From assembly GCA_001779095.1 (NCBI GenBank), contig MFJD01000001.1:266402-309668 (forward strand): a stretch of DNA of 43,267 nucleotides, in the 5' to 3' direction. Under the pieces are notes generated by a model that worked only from the letters and a program-made list of their open reading frames with translations, was not told where the DNA came from and did not search any database. The translations under genes were made by a program, and so were the position numbers. The stretch comes from Candidatus Gottesmanbacteria bacterium RBG_16_52_11 (GTDB taxonomy: Bacteria > Patescibacteriota > Microgenomatia > UBA10105 > UBA927). Below are positions 1-8,071 of the stretch, piece after piece (the first letter of the stretch is position 1; every line of letters begins with the position of its first letter).

Positions 1-1
1 A

Positions 2-1261
2 GGGATACTGATTGCATCCGGACAGCTGGAGACGACTAACGGAAATGGTGTGTTTACCGGGGAACTATCGCTTGACGGGACGCTCCGCCATGTCAACGGG
101 GTCCTGTCGACAGCCCTGATGGTCAGAAAACTGCATCTGGATCTGTATGTTCCTCTGTCGGACGCTCAAGAAGCTGCTGTTGTAAATGACATTAGGGTAT
201 ATCCGGTAACATCACTTCTGGCGTTATTCCGTCATCTGAGCGGCAGCAGCCGCCTGGAACCGGCTGTACAACAGTCAGCCGTTGAAATAGATCCGGTGCA
301 GTCAGATTTTGATATCAGCGATGTGCGCGGTCAGGAGCATGTCAAGCGGGCTCTGGAAATCGCTGCAGCGGGCGGACACAACGTATATATGCAGGGACCG
401 CCGGGTGCCGGAAAAACCATGATGGCCCGTGCCCTGCCGTCGATACTGCCGCAACTGTCACGCGAGGAGATGTTCGAAGTGACGAAAATGTATTCAGCCA
501 CCGGAAATCTGCCATCCGGCATGCCTCTGGTCAGAACAAGACCTTTCAGGGCACCGCATCATACGACTTCACGGATCGGTCTGATCGGCGGCGGTACCCA
601 TCCCGCGCCCGGCGAAATTTCATTGGCTCACCGTGGCGTTTTATTCCTTGACGAATTTCCTGAGTTCCCCCGGCATGTGCTGGAAGCGATGAGACAGCCG
701 ATGGAAGACGGTTTCGTCACGATATCGCGGGCTGCGGGTACAGTCAGATACCCGTCAAAATTTACCCTGGTAGCCGCGGCTAATCCCTGTCCCTGCGGTC
801 AGCTGGGCTCACCGGAAGCTAGTTGTACGTGTCTGCCGGGTTCAGTCTCGCGATACCGGAAACGGGTTTCCGGACCGATACTGGACAGAATCGACCTGCA
901 TGTCTCAGTGCCCCAGGTAGCAGTCGAGAAACTGATCGGTAGCTATACCGACAGGTCTGAAACCTCAGCTGTCATCAGAGGGAGGGTGGAGGAAGCCAGG
1001 AACAGACAATCCCGGAGGAACCGTGGTACGGGCTTCTTGACGAATGCAGAGCTCAATGTCAGACTGGTCAGGAAACTCAGCCCGTTGAACGGTGAAACGG
1101 AGTCCCTGCTGGTAATGGCAGTCAAGAAAGCCGGTTTATCGGCTAGGGCTTATTACCGGACGATAAAGATTGCCCGGACAATAGCGGATCTGGAACAATC
1201 GGACAGCATATCTGCCCGGCATATGGCGGAAGCGCTGCAATACAGGCCGTACGTCCAATAA
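2..1261 (+). CDS. comM: ComM/YifB-family Mg-chelatase-like AAA+ ATPase, 5' truncated by window edge
   Basis: The reading frame is open from base 2, so the gene begins outside the window and the in-frame GTG at 50 is not its start. The first visible residues (ILIASGQLE, then FTGELSLDG) match the end of the Lon-protease-like N-terminal domain of ComM. Next come Walker A (GPPGAGKT, encoded near 394-417), Walker B (VLFLDEFPEF) and a cysteine cluster (NPCPCGQ...CTC). The C-terminal Mg-chelatase-type helical domain ends LQYRPY. ComM is a hexameric helicase that promotes branch migration during natural transformation and recombination. A terminator follows the stop directly. Family assignment is secure; a role in competence here is inferred from the family. 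Confidence 0.95.
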   Translation, partial: GILIASGQLETTNGNGVFTGELSLDGTLRHVNGVLSTALMVRKLHLDLYVPLSDAQEAAVVNDIRVYPVTSLLALFRHLSGSSRLEPAVQQSAVEIDPVQSDFDISDVRGQEHVKRALEIAAAGGHNVYMQGPPGAGKTMMARALPSILPQLSREEMFEVTKMYSATGNLPSGMPLVRTRPFRAPHHTTSRIGLIGGGTHPAPGEISLAHRGVLFLDEFPEFPRHVLEAMRQPMEDGFVTISRAAGTVRYPSKFTLVAAANPCPCGQLGSPEASCTCLPGSVSRYRKRVSGPILDRIDLHVSVPQVAVEKLIGSYTDRSETSAVIRGRVEEARNRQSRRNRGTGFLTNAELNVRLVRKLSPLNGETESLLVMAVKKAGLSARAYYRTIKIARTIADLEQSDSISARHMAEALQYRPYVQ

Positions 1262-1293
1262 AAAACCCTGTCGTCTATCCGTCAGGGTTTTTT
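1261..1293. terminator. Bidirectional Rho-independent terminator
   Basis: A 10-bp perfect stem (AAAAACCCTG with CAGGGTTTTT, 1261-1270 and 1283-1292) encloses a 12-nt loop. T runs occur in both directions. It lies between convergent comM and the DUF5679 gene and probably ends both transcripts. Confidence 0.85.
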
Positions 1294-1316
1294 ACTCTTG
1301 TACGGACTGATGCGGT

Positions 1317-1457
1317 TCAGCCGCCGATCTTGAACATTTTAGTTCCGCAAACCGGACACTTGCCTTCAGTCGCTGGTTTTCCGTTTTTCATCGTAATTTT
1401 CTTTGCATTAGGATCTTCCCGTTTTGCACGGCACTTAACGCAGTACATGCTTGCCAT
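1317..1457 (-). CDS. DUF5679 zinc-ribbon protein, 46 aa
   Basis: This very small protein has two CxxC pairs (YCVKC near residues 5-9 and CPVCG near 34-38) around the DUF5679 core 'ITMKNGKPA', and ends KMFKIGG. That is the usual full length of the family, which is common in CPR bacteria and some archaea. Four cysteines should bind one zinc ion; the molecular role is unknown. The start is well supported: a full-strength Shine-Dalgarno sequence (AAGGAGGTGAT on the minus strand, about 1461-1471) sits just before the ATG. It is the last gene before the bidirectional terminator and lies downstream of the 92-aa membrane protein gene, possibly in one transcript. Confidence 0.85.
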   Translation of the reverse strand: MASMYCVKCRAKREDPNAKKITMKNGKPATEGKCPVCGTKMFKIGG

Positions 1458-1509
1458 ACTATCACCTCCTTCTCAAAGAATACGCATTTTTTTCGATGAA
1501 TGAGCCTGA

Positions 1510-1788
1510 TTATTGACGGCTGCCGAGCCAGAAAAATATCACCAATTCAGCCGCGATTCCAGCTGCTCCTAAAAAAACGGTTCTCATGATGTCCTTTCTG
1601 ATTAGGCTGTAGTCATATGCCGGCGCCTGGGCTACGGTAATTTTTTGCCCCCTGAAGGAATATTCCTGCTTCCGGGGAAGTGGATTCTCGTATACCGCCT
1701 GCGGCGTTGGCAATGCGGTTTCGGTGTTCTGGCGGATTATCCTGCGGGCATCAGCAATAATCTTTTCCCGTCTGGTTCGTTTTGGCAT
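1510..1788 (-). CDS. Small basic protein with one C-terminal membrane segment, unknown function
   Basis: I do not recognise a named family. The 92-residue product has a strongly basic start (MPKRTRREK), a polar middle, and one hydrophobic segment near residues 69-88 (RTVFLGAAGIAAELVIFFWLG). This suggests a tail-anchored protein with its N-terminus in the cytoplasm. The gene is divergent from the DUF4446 gene. It has its own promoter with TTGACA (1837-1832) and TACGCT (1813-1808) 18 bases apart, giving a leader of roughly 12 nt. DUF5679 follows 50 bp downstream on the same strand. The well-formed promoter and membrane segment argue for a real gene. Confidence 0.6.
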   Translation of the reverse strand: MPKRTRREKIIADARRIIRQNTETALPTPQAVYENPLPRKQEYSFRGQKITVAQAPAYDYSLIRKDIMRTVFLGAAGIAAELVIFFWLGSRQ

Positions 1789-1807
1789 ACGTGCCTCGTT
1801 GAGGCTG

Positions 1808-1870
1808 AGCGTAGCACAGGAACTTTCTTTTTGTCAACAGATTGACAATCCGGCCGGTGGTTTGTTATAT
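1808..1870. promoter_or_regulatory. Divergent promoters with back-to-back -35 hexamers
   Basis: TTGTCAA (1831-1837) and TTGACAA (1842-1848) form an inverted repeat separated by four bases, so each strand has a consensus -35. On the plus strand TTGACA (1842-1847) is followed after 17 bases by TTATAT (1865-1870), driving the DUF4446 gene. On the minus strand TTGACA is followed after 18 bases by TACGCT (1808-1813). Two polymerases could hardly occupy both sites at once. Confidence 0.7.
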
Positions 1871-1884
1871 CTTGCATACCAACG

Positions 1885-2367
1885 GTGTTCAATATTTCAC
1901 TCATCGGCTTGTTTGTAGTATCCGGGCTGGTTATCTGGCTTATTGTCATATCCGTCAAGCTCTTCCACCTCGCAGCGCATTACCACCGCTTGGCTACCGG
2001 TACCGGTAAAACCTCAATTCAGGACGTGCTGAATGTCCTTCTGGACCGGCAGAAGCAAGCGGGTAATTCACTGTCAGAGCTTGAAAAGCGGCTGGAAAAA
2101 ATCAGGTCGGACAGCACTTTGCATATCCAGAAAGCCGGAGTGGTCCGTTTTAATCCGTTTTCCGATACCGGTGGCAGCCAGAGTTTCACTCTGGCACTTC
2201 TGGACGCGCTGGATAACGGTATTGTGATGACCTCCCTCTATGCGCGAACCGGAAACAGATGGTATATTAAACATGTACACGGCGGTAAGGGGGTGGAATT
2301 GGAACTCTCGAAAGAAGAGAAAGTTGCAATTCAGAAAGCCCGTTACGTATCTGAACTCTCACCGTAA
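1885..2367 (+). CDS. DUF4446 family membrane-anchored protein
   Basis: This 160-residue protein has an N-terminal membrane segment (about residues 4-25), a short coiled coil (about 50-72), and the globular DUF4446 core. Core signatures are 'GVVRFNPFSDTGGSQSFTLALLD', 'GIVMTSLYARTGNRWYIK' and the acidic 'LSKEEKVAIQKA' near the end. The family is widespread in Firmicutes and CPR bacteria; its function is unknown. The GTG start at 1885 is the first in-frame start after a good promoter and lies only about 8 nt past the predicted transcription start, without a Shine-Dalgarno sequence. The DUF3048 gene begins one base after its stop, so the two form an operon. Confidence 0.85.
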   Translation: MFNISLIGLFVVSGLVIWLIVISVKLFHLAAHYHRLATGTGKTSIQDVLNVLLDRQKQAGNSLSELEKRLEKIRSDSTLHIQKAGVVRFNPFSDTGGSQSFTLALLDALDNGIVMTSLYARTGNRWYIKHVHGGKGVELELSKEEKVAIQKARYVSELSP

Positions 2368-2368
2368 T

Positions 2369-3529
2369 ATGAACAAGCAACAATATTTCGTATACGGTTT
2401 TATCGGAATTGCCCTTTATCTGATATCGACCGGGCTTTCCTATGCTGCTTTCAGTGCCTACCGTACGGCAAATACACCGGCAAAGCCTGACTTACCTAAA
2501 ACGGACGGTTTTACGGTTGACCCGGGTTTACCCAAGACTGAGGAGTGTCCGATAAACGGAAAATTATTTACAAAACCGGAGAGGGATATTTGGGAAAAAC
2601 GCCGCCCGCTGGCGGTTATGATCGAAAACCATGAGGATTCCCGTCCGCAATCAGGCCTTTCGAAAGCAGACGTTATCTATGAGGCTGTCGCGGAAGGCGG
2701 TATCACCCGGTTCATGGGAATTTTTTACTGCGGCGTAGCTGAAAATACGCTGCTGGCTCCCGTCAGGAGTGCCAGAACGTTCTTCCTGCCTTGGGTATTG
2801 GAGTATGACGCCCTTTATAACCATGTCGGCGGAGCCGGCAGGTGCAATGACCCTACCGTTGACGAACGGGCAAAAGCGCTCTGCCAGATCGGCACCTGGA
2901 AGATCAAGGATATGGATCAATTCGGAATATCGTTCCCGACCTGCTATAGGAATTATGACCGGCTGGATCATCCGGTGGCGACCGAGCATACAATGGTCTG
3001 TTCTACGGATAAGCTTTATGCCTTGGCCGCGGCCCGGGGATGGACGGATGTAGACGAGAAAAACATACCGTGGGACCAGAAGTACCAGCCGTGGAAATTC
3101 AAGGATGATGCATCCCAGACAGACCGGGGTGCCGGCGGAGCAGTCAGTTTCGTAGCCTGGAAAGGCTATGAAACAGGGTATGGTGCCCGTTTTGATTACG
3201 ACCCGGCTACCAACTCCTATCTCCGCTTTACCGGAGGAGCACCCCACACCGATTTAGAGACCAAGCAGCAACTGACTGTCAGGTCGTTGGTGATTATATT
3301 TGCCAAGGAGACCGGACCGGTTGACGACCATGCGCATCTTCTGTATAACAACACCGGATCAGGTGAAGGCCTGCTTTTCCAGGACGGAAAATCCGTTAAA
3401 ATAAACTGGAAGAAACCTGACCGCAATGCCCGGACGAAGTTTTTCGATTCCGGCGGTAAGGAAATACTTTTAAACCGTGGACTTGTCTGGATTACAATGT
3501 TGCCCATCGGAACACCGGTGTCGTATTAA
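2369..3529 (+). CDS. DUF3048 (YerB-type) domain protein, membrane anchored
   Basis: The product is 386 residues from the ATG at 2369, which overlaps nothing and starts one base after the DUF4446 stop (TAA-T-ATG). A longer frame reaching back to 2240 would overlap that gene and adds no family sequence. A signal-anchor helix lies at about residues 8-28. The DUF3048 N-terminal domain follows ('RRPLAVMIENHEDSRPQSGLSKADVIYEA', 'GITRFMGIFYC', 'LAPVRSARTFF', 'YNHVGGAG'). The C-terminal domain ends 'LNRGLVWITMLPIGTPVSY'. Bacillus YerB is an extracytoplasmic lipoprotein of this family; the role is not settled. Envelope localisation is inferred from the anchor. Confidence 0.88.
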   Translation: MNKQQYFVYGFIGIALYLISTGLSYAAFSAYRTANTPAKPDLPKTDGFTVDPGLPKTEECPINGKLFTKPERDIWEKRRPLAVMIENHEDSRPQSGLSKADVIYEAVAEGGITRFMGIFYCGVAENTLLAPVRSARTFFLPWVLEYDALYNHVGGAGRCNDPTVDERAKALCQIGTWKIKDMDQFGISFPTCYRNYDRLDHPVATEHTMVCSTDKLYALAAARGWTDVDEKNIPWDQKYQPWKFKDDASQTDRGAGGAVSFVAWKGYETGYGARFDYDPATNSYLRFTGGAPHTDLETKQQLTVRSLVIIFAKETGPVDDHAHLLYNNTGSGEGLLFQDGKSVKINWKKPDRNARTKFFDSGGKEILLNRGLVWITMLPIGTPVSY

Positions 3530-3556
3530 TACGTACCTGCCCCCCGAAAGGAAAGT

Positions 3557-4141
3557 ATGATTCTTGAGGATATAATTATTTCCCGGGTCCGCGTGAAAGT
3601 ACTGTCCCTGTTTCTAGCCAATCCCGGGATGATGTATCACGTCCGGGATATCGTCAGGAAAGTCGGTGAGGAAATCAACGCTGTCCGCAGGGAACTGGCA
3701 CATTTGGAAAAAGCCGGAATGGTGACCAAGGAGCAGCGGGCCAACCGGCTGTTTTACATTTTCCGGAAAGACTATCCGCTCTATTTTGACCTGCTTGAAC
3801 TTATCGGTAAAACTACCGGACTGGGCTGGGATATTGTGAAAAACCGGGCTAAACTCGGGAAAATCAAGTACGCCATGCTTTCAGGCAGGTATGTCAGGGG
3901 ATTGCCGAAACAGGCACCGACTGATGTTGATCTGTTGGTCGTGGGTACGGTAGTCCTGCCGGAACTGGCTCAGCTGGTTAAGCAGGAAGAAACCAAACGC
4001 GAACGTGAGCTCAACTATACCGTCATGACTGAAGAAGAATTCACTTTCCGGAAACGCCGCCGCGACCCGTTTGCGCTGGCAGTACTTGGGGGATCCCGGG
4101 TTATGCTGATAGGCGATGAAGAAGAAATGGTCAGCGGCTGA
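3557..4141 (+). CDS. Winged-helix protein with nucleotidyltransferase-like C-terminal domain
   Basis: Residues 1-75 form an ArsR/MarR-like winged helix ('LANPGMMYHVRDIVRKVGEEINAVRREL' then 'LEKAGMVTKEQRANRLFYIF'). The C-terminal half has a nucleotidyltransferase-fold signature ('LSGRYVRGLPKQAPTDVDLLVVG'), with the DVD pair where the fold normally binds metal. Such fusions are common in CPR bacteria and usually annotated only as transcriptional regulators; targets are unknown. A Shine-Dalgarno sequence (GAAAGGAAAG) sits just upstream of the ATG. It lies 27 bp after the DUF3048 gene and may be co-transcribed with it. Whether the C-terminal domain is catalytic is open, because the usual GS pair is degenerate here. 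Confidence 0.7.
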   Translation: MILEDIIISRVRVKVLSLFLANPGMMYHVRDIVRKVGEEINAVRRELAHLEKAGMVTKEQRANRLFYIFRKDYPLYFDLLELIGKTTGLGWDIVKNRAKLGKIKYAMLSGRYVRGLPKQAPTDVDLLVVGTVVLPELAQLVKQEETKRERELNYTVMTEEEFTFRKRRRDPFALAVLGGSRVMLIGDEEEMVSG

Positions 4142-4225
4142 CCGGCCTGTTCAATGCAGGACCGATGATGCTTCCGGCTTCACTGAATCTACTGAATATA
4201 CTGTTGTGACAACCAGTTTCCTGAC

Positions 4226-4253
4226 TTGAACTGCCCTGTGTTCATGCTACAAT
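4226..4253 (+). promoter_or_regulatory. secD promoter
   Basis: TTGAAC (4226-4231) and TACAAT (4248-4253) are separated by 16 bases. The predicted transcription start near 4260 leaves about a 24-nt leader before the secD ATG, with no clear Shine-Dalgarno sequence. Confidence 0.6.
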
Positions 4254-4283
4254 ACCCGGGTCAATAATACGGACTTATCCTTT

Positions 4284-5660
4284 ATGGTCAGTGCGTGGAA
4301 GGCATTCATAATCATAGTTCTTCTTGCAGTTTGTGCGCTCCTGATCGATATTCCTGAAGGACTGCGTGTTAACTTTGCGGTCGGACCGTTTAAAGTTGAC
4401 CGGGTCGTCAATCCGGTCAGTATAAATACGACGGTTTTCGGACTGAATATCCGGAAAGAATTCCGGACCCGTCTGGGGCTTGATCTGGCCGGGGGTTCGC
4501 ATATCGTACTGAACGCCGACATGAAGGACATACCGGATGCAGACAGGCTGTCCGCTCTGGAATCGGCTAAGGAAGTGATTGAGCGGCGGGTGAATTTTTT
4601 CGGCGTAGCCGAACCGGTTGTCCAGTCTGCACATACAAAAGATACATACCGGATAATAGTTGAATTACCGGGCGTCGCGAACGTTGAGGATGCAGTGGCT
4701 ACGATCGGGCAGACTGCCAGGCTGGAATTCCGGGAATTTACCAATCCGAGTTTGGCAACGGAGGGTGCAATGGTTATCCCGTCGGTCCAGAACACCAAAC
4801 CGGCCGGTTTGTCCGGAAAGGAGCTCAAGCGGAGCGAACTGACTTTCAGCTCCGAGAACGGGGAACCGCAGGTTGCAGTTGAATTTACGGAAGAAGGCAA
4901 GAAACTTTTCGGAGAAATCACGGGCCGGCTGGTCGGCCGGAAACTGCCGATATTTCTGGATCAGTACCCGGTAACCTGGCCGCGGGTTAATACGGCCATT
5001 ACCGACGGTAAGGCGGTCATAACCGGCGGATTTAACCGCGAACAGGCAAAAATGCTGGCACTGCAGCTTAATGCCGGAGCCTTACCCGTGCCCGTCAGTG
5101 TGATCGAGAAGCGGACCGTGGATGCTTCACTGGGATCGCAGTCGGTCAGTCTGAGTCTCCGTGCCGGTGTCATCGGACTTCTGGTAGTCGGGATTTTCAT
5201 GATCAGCCGGTACGGCAAACTCGGCATACTGGCTGATGCGGCACTGATCATATACGGACTTATCACGTACGCCATATTCCGCTGGATTCCGGTGACCCTG
5301 ACTTTGCCCGGTGTGGCAGGATTCTTTCTGTCCGTAGGCATGGCAGTTGATGCAAATATTCTTATTTTCGAACGCTTCCGGGAGGAACTCCTGCGCGGCA
5401 AACCGTTTAACCTGGCTATGGAACTGGGATTCGGCAAAGCCTGGGATTCCATTCGGGATGCCAATATAACCACTATAGTAACCGCGATCATTCTTTATAA
5501 TCCCGGCAACTGGCAGTTCCTTCCCAGTTCCGGTCTGGTCCGGGGTTTTGCAGCGACACTGCTAATCGGTGTTCTGGTGAGCCTGTTCACCGGTATTGTA
5601 GTCACCAGAACGCTAATCAGAGTTTTTTATAAGCCCGGAAAAAAAGGAAAAAGCAATTAA
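4284..5660 (+). CDS. secD: Protein translocase subunit SecD
   Basis: SecD works with SecF at the SecYEG channel, using the proton gradient to pull exported proteins through. Visible features are TM1 (about residues 6-22), the conserved 'LGLDLAGGSHIVL' motif, the periplasmic P1 region ('ALESAKEVIERRVNFFGVAEPVVQ', 'VELPGVANVEDA'), and five C-terminal TM segments containing 'VGMAVDANILIFERFREEL'. At 458 residues it is much shorter than the 615-residue E. coli protein, as usual for CPR and many Gram-positive proteins. Its own promoter lies upstream. secF follows on the same strand after a 141-bp spacer instead of the usual near-contact. Confidence 0.95.
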   Translation: MVSAWKAFIIIVLLAVCALLIDIPEGLRVNFAVGPFKVDRVVNPVSINTTVFGLNIRKEFRTRLGLDLAGGSHIVLNADMKDIPDADRLSALESAKEVIERRVNFFGVAEPVVQSAHTKDTYRIIVELPGVANVEDAVATIGQTARLEFREFTNPSLATEGAMVIPSVQNTKPAGLSGKELKRSELTFSSENGEPQVAVEFTEEGKKLFGEITGRLVGRKLPIFLDQYPVTWPRVNTAITDGKAVITGGFNREQAKMLALQLNAGALPVPVSVIEKRTVDASLGSQSVSLSLRAGVIGLLVVGIFMISRYGKLGILADAALIIYGLITYAIFRWIPVTLTLPGVAGFFLSVGMAVDANILIFERFREELLRGKPFNLAMELGFGKAWDSIRDANITTIVTAIILYNPGNWQFLPSSGLVRGFAATLLIGVLVSLFTGIVVTRTLIRVFYKPGKKGKSN

Positions 5661-5801
5661 TGTCAGGTAAAGTTATTTGTTGAAAAGAATTCCGAAGCGG
5701 GGGAATTTACTTCCCGAGCTGAGGCACTTTGAAAGGGGGAGGCAGCGAAGCATCGGCAGGGGGAAACCCCTTCCGGGTTTTTCCCTCCGATTTATTTAAA
5801 T
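5661..5801 (+). promoter_or_regulatory. Structured secD-secF spacer, possible leader or attenuator
   Basis: The spacer can fold. GCTG (5718-5721) pairs with CAGC (5743-5746) inside an outer CCGA/TCGG pair. An A/G-rich 12-bp stem with two G-U pairs spans 5758-5769 and 5775-5786, and its 3' arm contains TTTTT. The secF ATG follows 15 bases later without a clear Shine-Dalgarno sequence. I cannot match it to a known riboswitch class. A weak terminator, an mRNA stabiliser or a translational control element are all possible. Confidence 0.35.
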
Positions 5802-6674
5802 ATGATCAGGTTTTCCAAATATATCCGGCTGTACATAATAATTTCGGCGGTTTTCATACTTCCGGGATTATTCGTGCTGACCAGGTGGGGCCTGAAGCCG
5901 TCCATCGATTTTTCCGGCGGGACCCTGGCGGAGATATCAGCCGCCTCCGGCATATCGCAGGAAACCGTCAGAAGCATGGCTGAAAAAGCGGAAATTCCGC
6001 TTTCCAGCATCGTTAAATCCGGCGGAAATTCATTTATTCTGAGAAGCGGCGCAGTTGAAGGCGGTAAATTTTCCCGCGCTGTCGTGCTGTTGAACTCCGA
6101 AGCATCTGCGGGCGCGACGCTCGTCCGGGAGGAGTCTGTCGGCCCGGTGCTCGGATCGGAACTTTTAGTCAAAGCAGTGATCGCGGCGGTTATCGCCGTA
6201 ATCGCAATCCTAATGTATATTGCCTACGCATTCCGGAACGTTTCGTTCGGGGTGGCTGCCGTCATTGCTTTGATTCATGATCTGTTGGTTGTACTCGGCA
6301 GTTTTGCGTTATTCGGCAGGTTTTTCGGTGTTGAAGTGGACACTCTTTTCGTTACGGCGTTTCTGACTACTATGAGTTTTTCAGTGCATGACACGATTGT
6401 CGTTTTTGACAGAATCAGGGAGTACCGGAAGAAGTTTCCGGGAATGCAGTTTGAAGAGATCTGTGATAAAGCGCTCACGGAAACGATCGGACGGTCGCTG
6501 TCCAATTCATTCACAATCATATTCATGCTGGTTGCACTTGTTCTTTACGGCGGAACCTCGACTTTCTGGTTCAGCGTCGCCCTTTTAATCGGAACCGTAT
6601 CGGGTACGTATTCGTCGGATTTCGTGGCAACTCCGGCGTTGATAATGTGGAACCGGCGGAAAGCAAAAAGTTAA
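5802..6674 (+). CDS. secF: Protein translocase subunit SecF
   Basis: The 290-residue partner of SecD. It shows TM1 (about residues 10-30), the family motif 'IDFSGGTLAEI', a short periplasmic domain, 'VGPVLGSELLVKAV' before the second TM, and four further TM helices. The family signature 'TMSFSVHDTIVVFDRIREYRKKF' is present, followed by 'ETIGRSLSNSFT'. Length is normal. The stop overlaps the stop of convergent cca by four bases. The spacer upstream is unusually long and structured, so SecF level may be set separately from SecD. Confidence 0.95.
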   Translation: MIRFSKYIRLYIIISAVFILPGLFVLTRWGLKPSIDFSGGTLAEISAASGISQETVRSMAEKAEIPLSSIVKSGGNSFILRSGAVEGGKFSRAVVLLNSEASAGATLVREESVGPVLGSELLVKAVIAAVIAVIAILMYIAYAFRNVSFGVAAVIALIHDLLVVLGSFALFGRFFGVEVDTLFVTAFLTTMSFSVHDTIVVFDRIREYRKKFPGMQFEEICDKALTETIGRSLSNSFTIIFMLVALVLYGGTSTFWFSVALLIGTVSGTYSSDFVATPALIMWNRRKAKS

Positions 6675-8041
6675 GCGGATTTTATCTTCCTCATCTCCTC
6701 AATTTTCCTGATGAGCGCATCCCTTTCGTTTGAAAGTTTCCCGTTTTCGACTTCAGCGAAAAGCTCTCCCAGCACTTTTCCGACTACCGGTCCGGGCGCA
6801 ACTTCCAGTATTTTCATGACATCGTGACCATTAACTTTCAGGTCCGAAACGGAGAAGGGCTGTTTCTGGACTTCCTCAAGCCGGTTGCGGAACAACTCAA
6901 GCCTCCAGGATGTTTCTTTTGCACCCCCTCCGAGTCGGTCTCCGGTTCTTAGCGCCAGCATGTCTTCCAGATTTTCCGTTCCGATCCGCCTTATAATTCT
7001 TCTGATTGCGCTGTCAGTCTGACGTTCATCTACACTGAACTGATGCCAGCGCACAAGCGTCACCAGTTTTTCCGTGTGTTTCTTGGTAAGTTTCAGCCGG
7101 CCGGCAATTTTAACCGCCGCCCTGGCCCCGTTCACTTCGTGGTTATAAAACGTAACAATTCCCTGCGGGTCGGTTTTTGCAGTTTCAACTTTACCGATAT
7201 CATGCAGAAGCGTCGCCAGCCTCACCACCGGATCCCCCGACGGGCAGTATTTCAGGGCCATGACAGAATGCGTACCTACGTCATATATATGGTGCCGCTG
7301 CGGGCTTTTCTGTCCGACTGCAAACGCCGCATCCAGTTCCGGCAGTATGACTTTGAGAATGCCGGTATTTCGCATCAGCAGTATACCGTCAGCCGCGTGT
7401 TCAAATGCCATAAGTTTCATCAGTTCATCCCTGATCCGTTCCGCGGAAATGTTTTTCAGAAGATCCGCATTTCCGGCGATGGCATCCCGGGTGGCAGCAC
7501 TTATGAGGAATCCGAGTTGTGTGGCAATACGTACGGCACGCATCATCCGCAGTGCGTCTTCCCGGAATCTGGCCTGCGGATCGCCGACCGCCTGAATTAG
7601 TTTTTCCTGCAGGTGCTTCTGACCGCCGTAGGGATCCACGATTTCGCGGCCGTCGGAAGCTATCGCGTTAATGGTGAAATCCCTCCGCGACAGGTCTTCT
7701 TCGATGGTTCTGCCCCAGGTCACTTTGTCAGGATGGCGGAAATCGCGGTACTCCTTTTCGCTCCGGTAGGTGGTGATTTCGTAAATGTCTGCCGGTTCGG
7801 ACTGGGGAGTCCGGGGTTCGGTATATATTTTGACGCCGACGGTCCCGAACCGGTTGTCGTAAAAGCTGTCCGGGAAAAGGGAAAGAGTTTGTTCCGGTGT
7901 TGCGCTGGTCGCGAAATCCCAGCCACGGGTCGGTATACCCATAATCGTATCGCGGACTGATCCTCCGACTGCATATACCGTGAACGCTGAATTTTTCAGG
8001 GTCTCAATAATTGTCAAGGCAGTTGTCGGGAGAGTCAGCAT
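6671..8041 (-). CDS. cca: CCA-adding tRNA nucleotidyltransferase with HD domain
   Basis: This class II polymerase-beta-type enzyme adds or repairs the CCA end of tRNAs. Visible motifs are 'VYAVGGSVRDTIMG' (about residues 22-35), 'DFATSATPEQ' (metal-binding DxA region), 'RRDFTINAIA', and the RNA-binding 'FREDALRMMRAVRIATQLGF'. An HD phosphohydrolase domain with 'LATLLHDIGKVET' follows. At 456 residues it is of normal HD-containing length. The one tRNA seen here does not encode CCA, so such an enzyme is needed. The ATG lies exactly six bases after a perfect TATAAT on the minus strand, predicting a leaderless transcript. recJ diverges from the same promoter core. Confidence 0.95.
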   Translation of the reverse strand: MLTLPTTALTIIETLKNSAFTVYAVGGSVRDTIMGIPTRGWDFATSATPEQTLSLFPDSFYDNRFGTVGVKIYTEPRTPQSEPADIYEITTYRSEKEYRDFRHPDKVTWGRTIEEDLSRRDFTINAIASDGREIVDPYGGQKHLQEKLIQAVGDPQARFREDALRMMRAVRIATQLGFLISAATRDAIAGNADLLKNISAERIRDELMKLMAFEHAADGILLMRNTGILKVILPELDAAFAVGQKSPQRHHIYDVGTHSVMALKYCPSGDPVVRLATLLHDIGKVETAKTDPQGIVTFYNHEVNGARAAVKIAGRLKLTKKHTEKLVTLVRWHQFSVDERQTDSAIRRIIRRIGTENLEDMLALRTGDRLGGGAKETSWRLELFRNRLEEVQKQPFSVSDLKVNGHDVMKILEVAPGPVVGKVLGELFAEVENGKLSNERDALIRKIEEMRKIKSA

Positions 8042-8071
8042 ATTGGTATTATAACCGGTATCCGGTCATGT
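8042..8071. promoter_or_regulatory. Shared bidirectional promoter core of cca and recJ
   Basis: GGTATTATAACC (8045-8056) reads as TATAAT (8053-8048) on the minus strand, six bases before the cca ATG. On the plus strand it reads as TATTAT (8047-8052), 19 bases before the recJ ATG. The plus-strand -35 is TTGTCG (8023-8028), 18 bases upstream. The minus-strand -35 is TTCATA (8076-8071), 17 bases away. One AT core therefore serves both genes. Confidence 0.65.

Noticed and set aside
2651-3247. Long minus-strand frame of 198 codons
   Set aside because: It lies entirely opposite the DUF3048 gene, whose family match is clear. Composition and lack of start signals mark it as a shadow frame.
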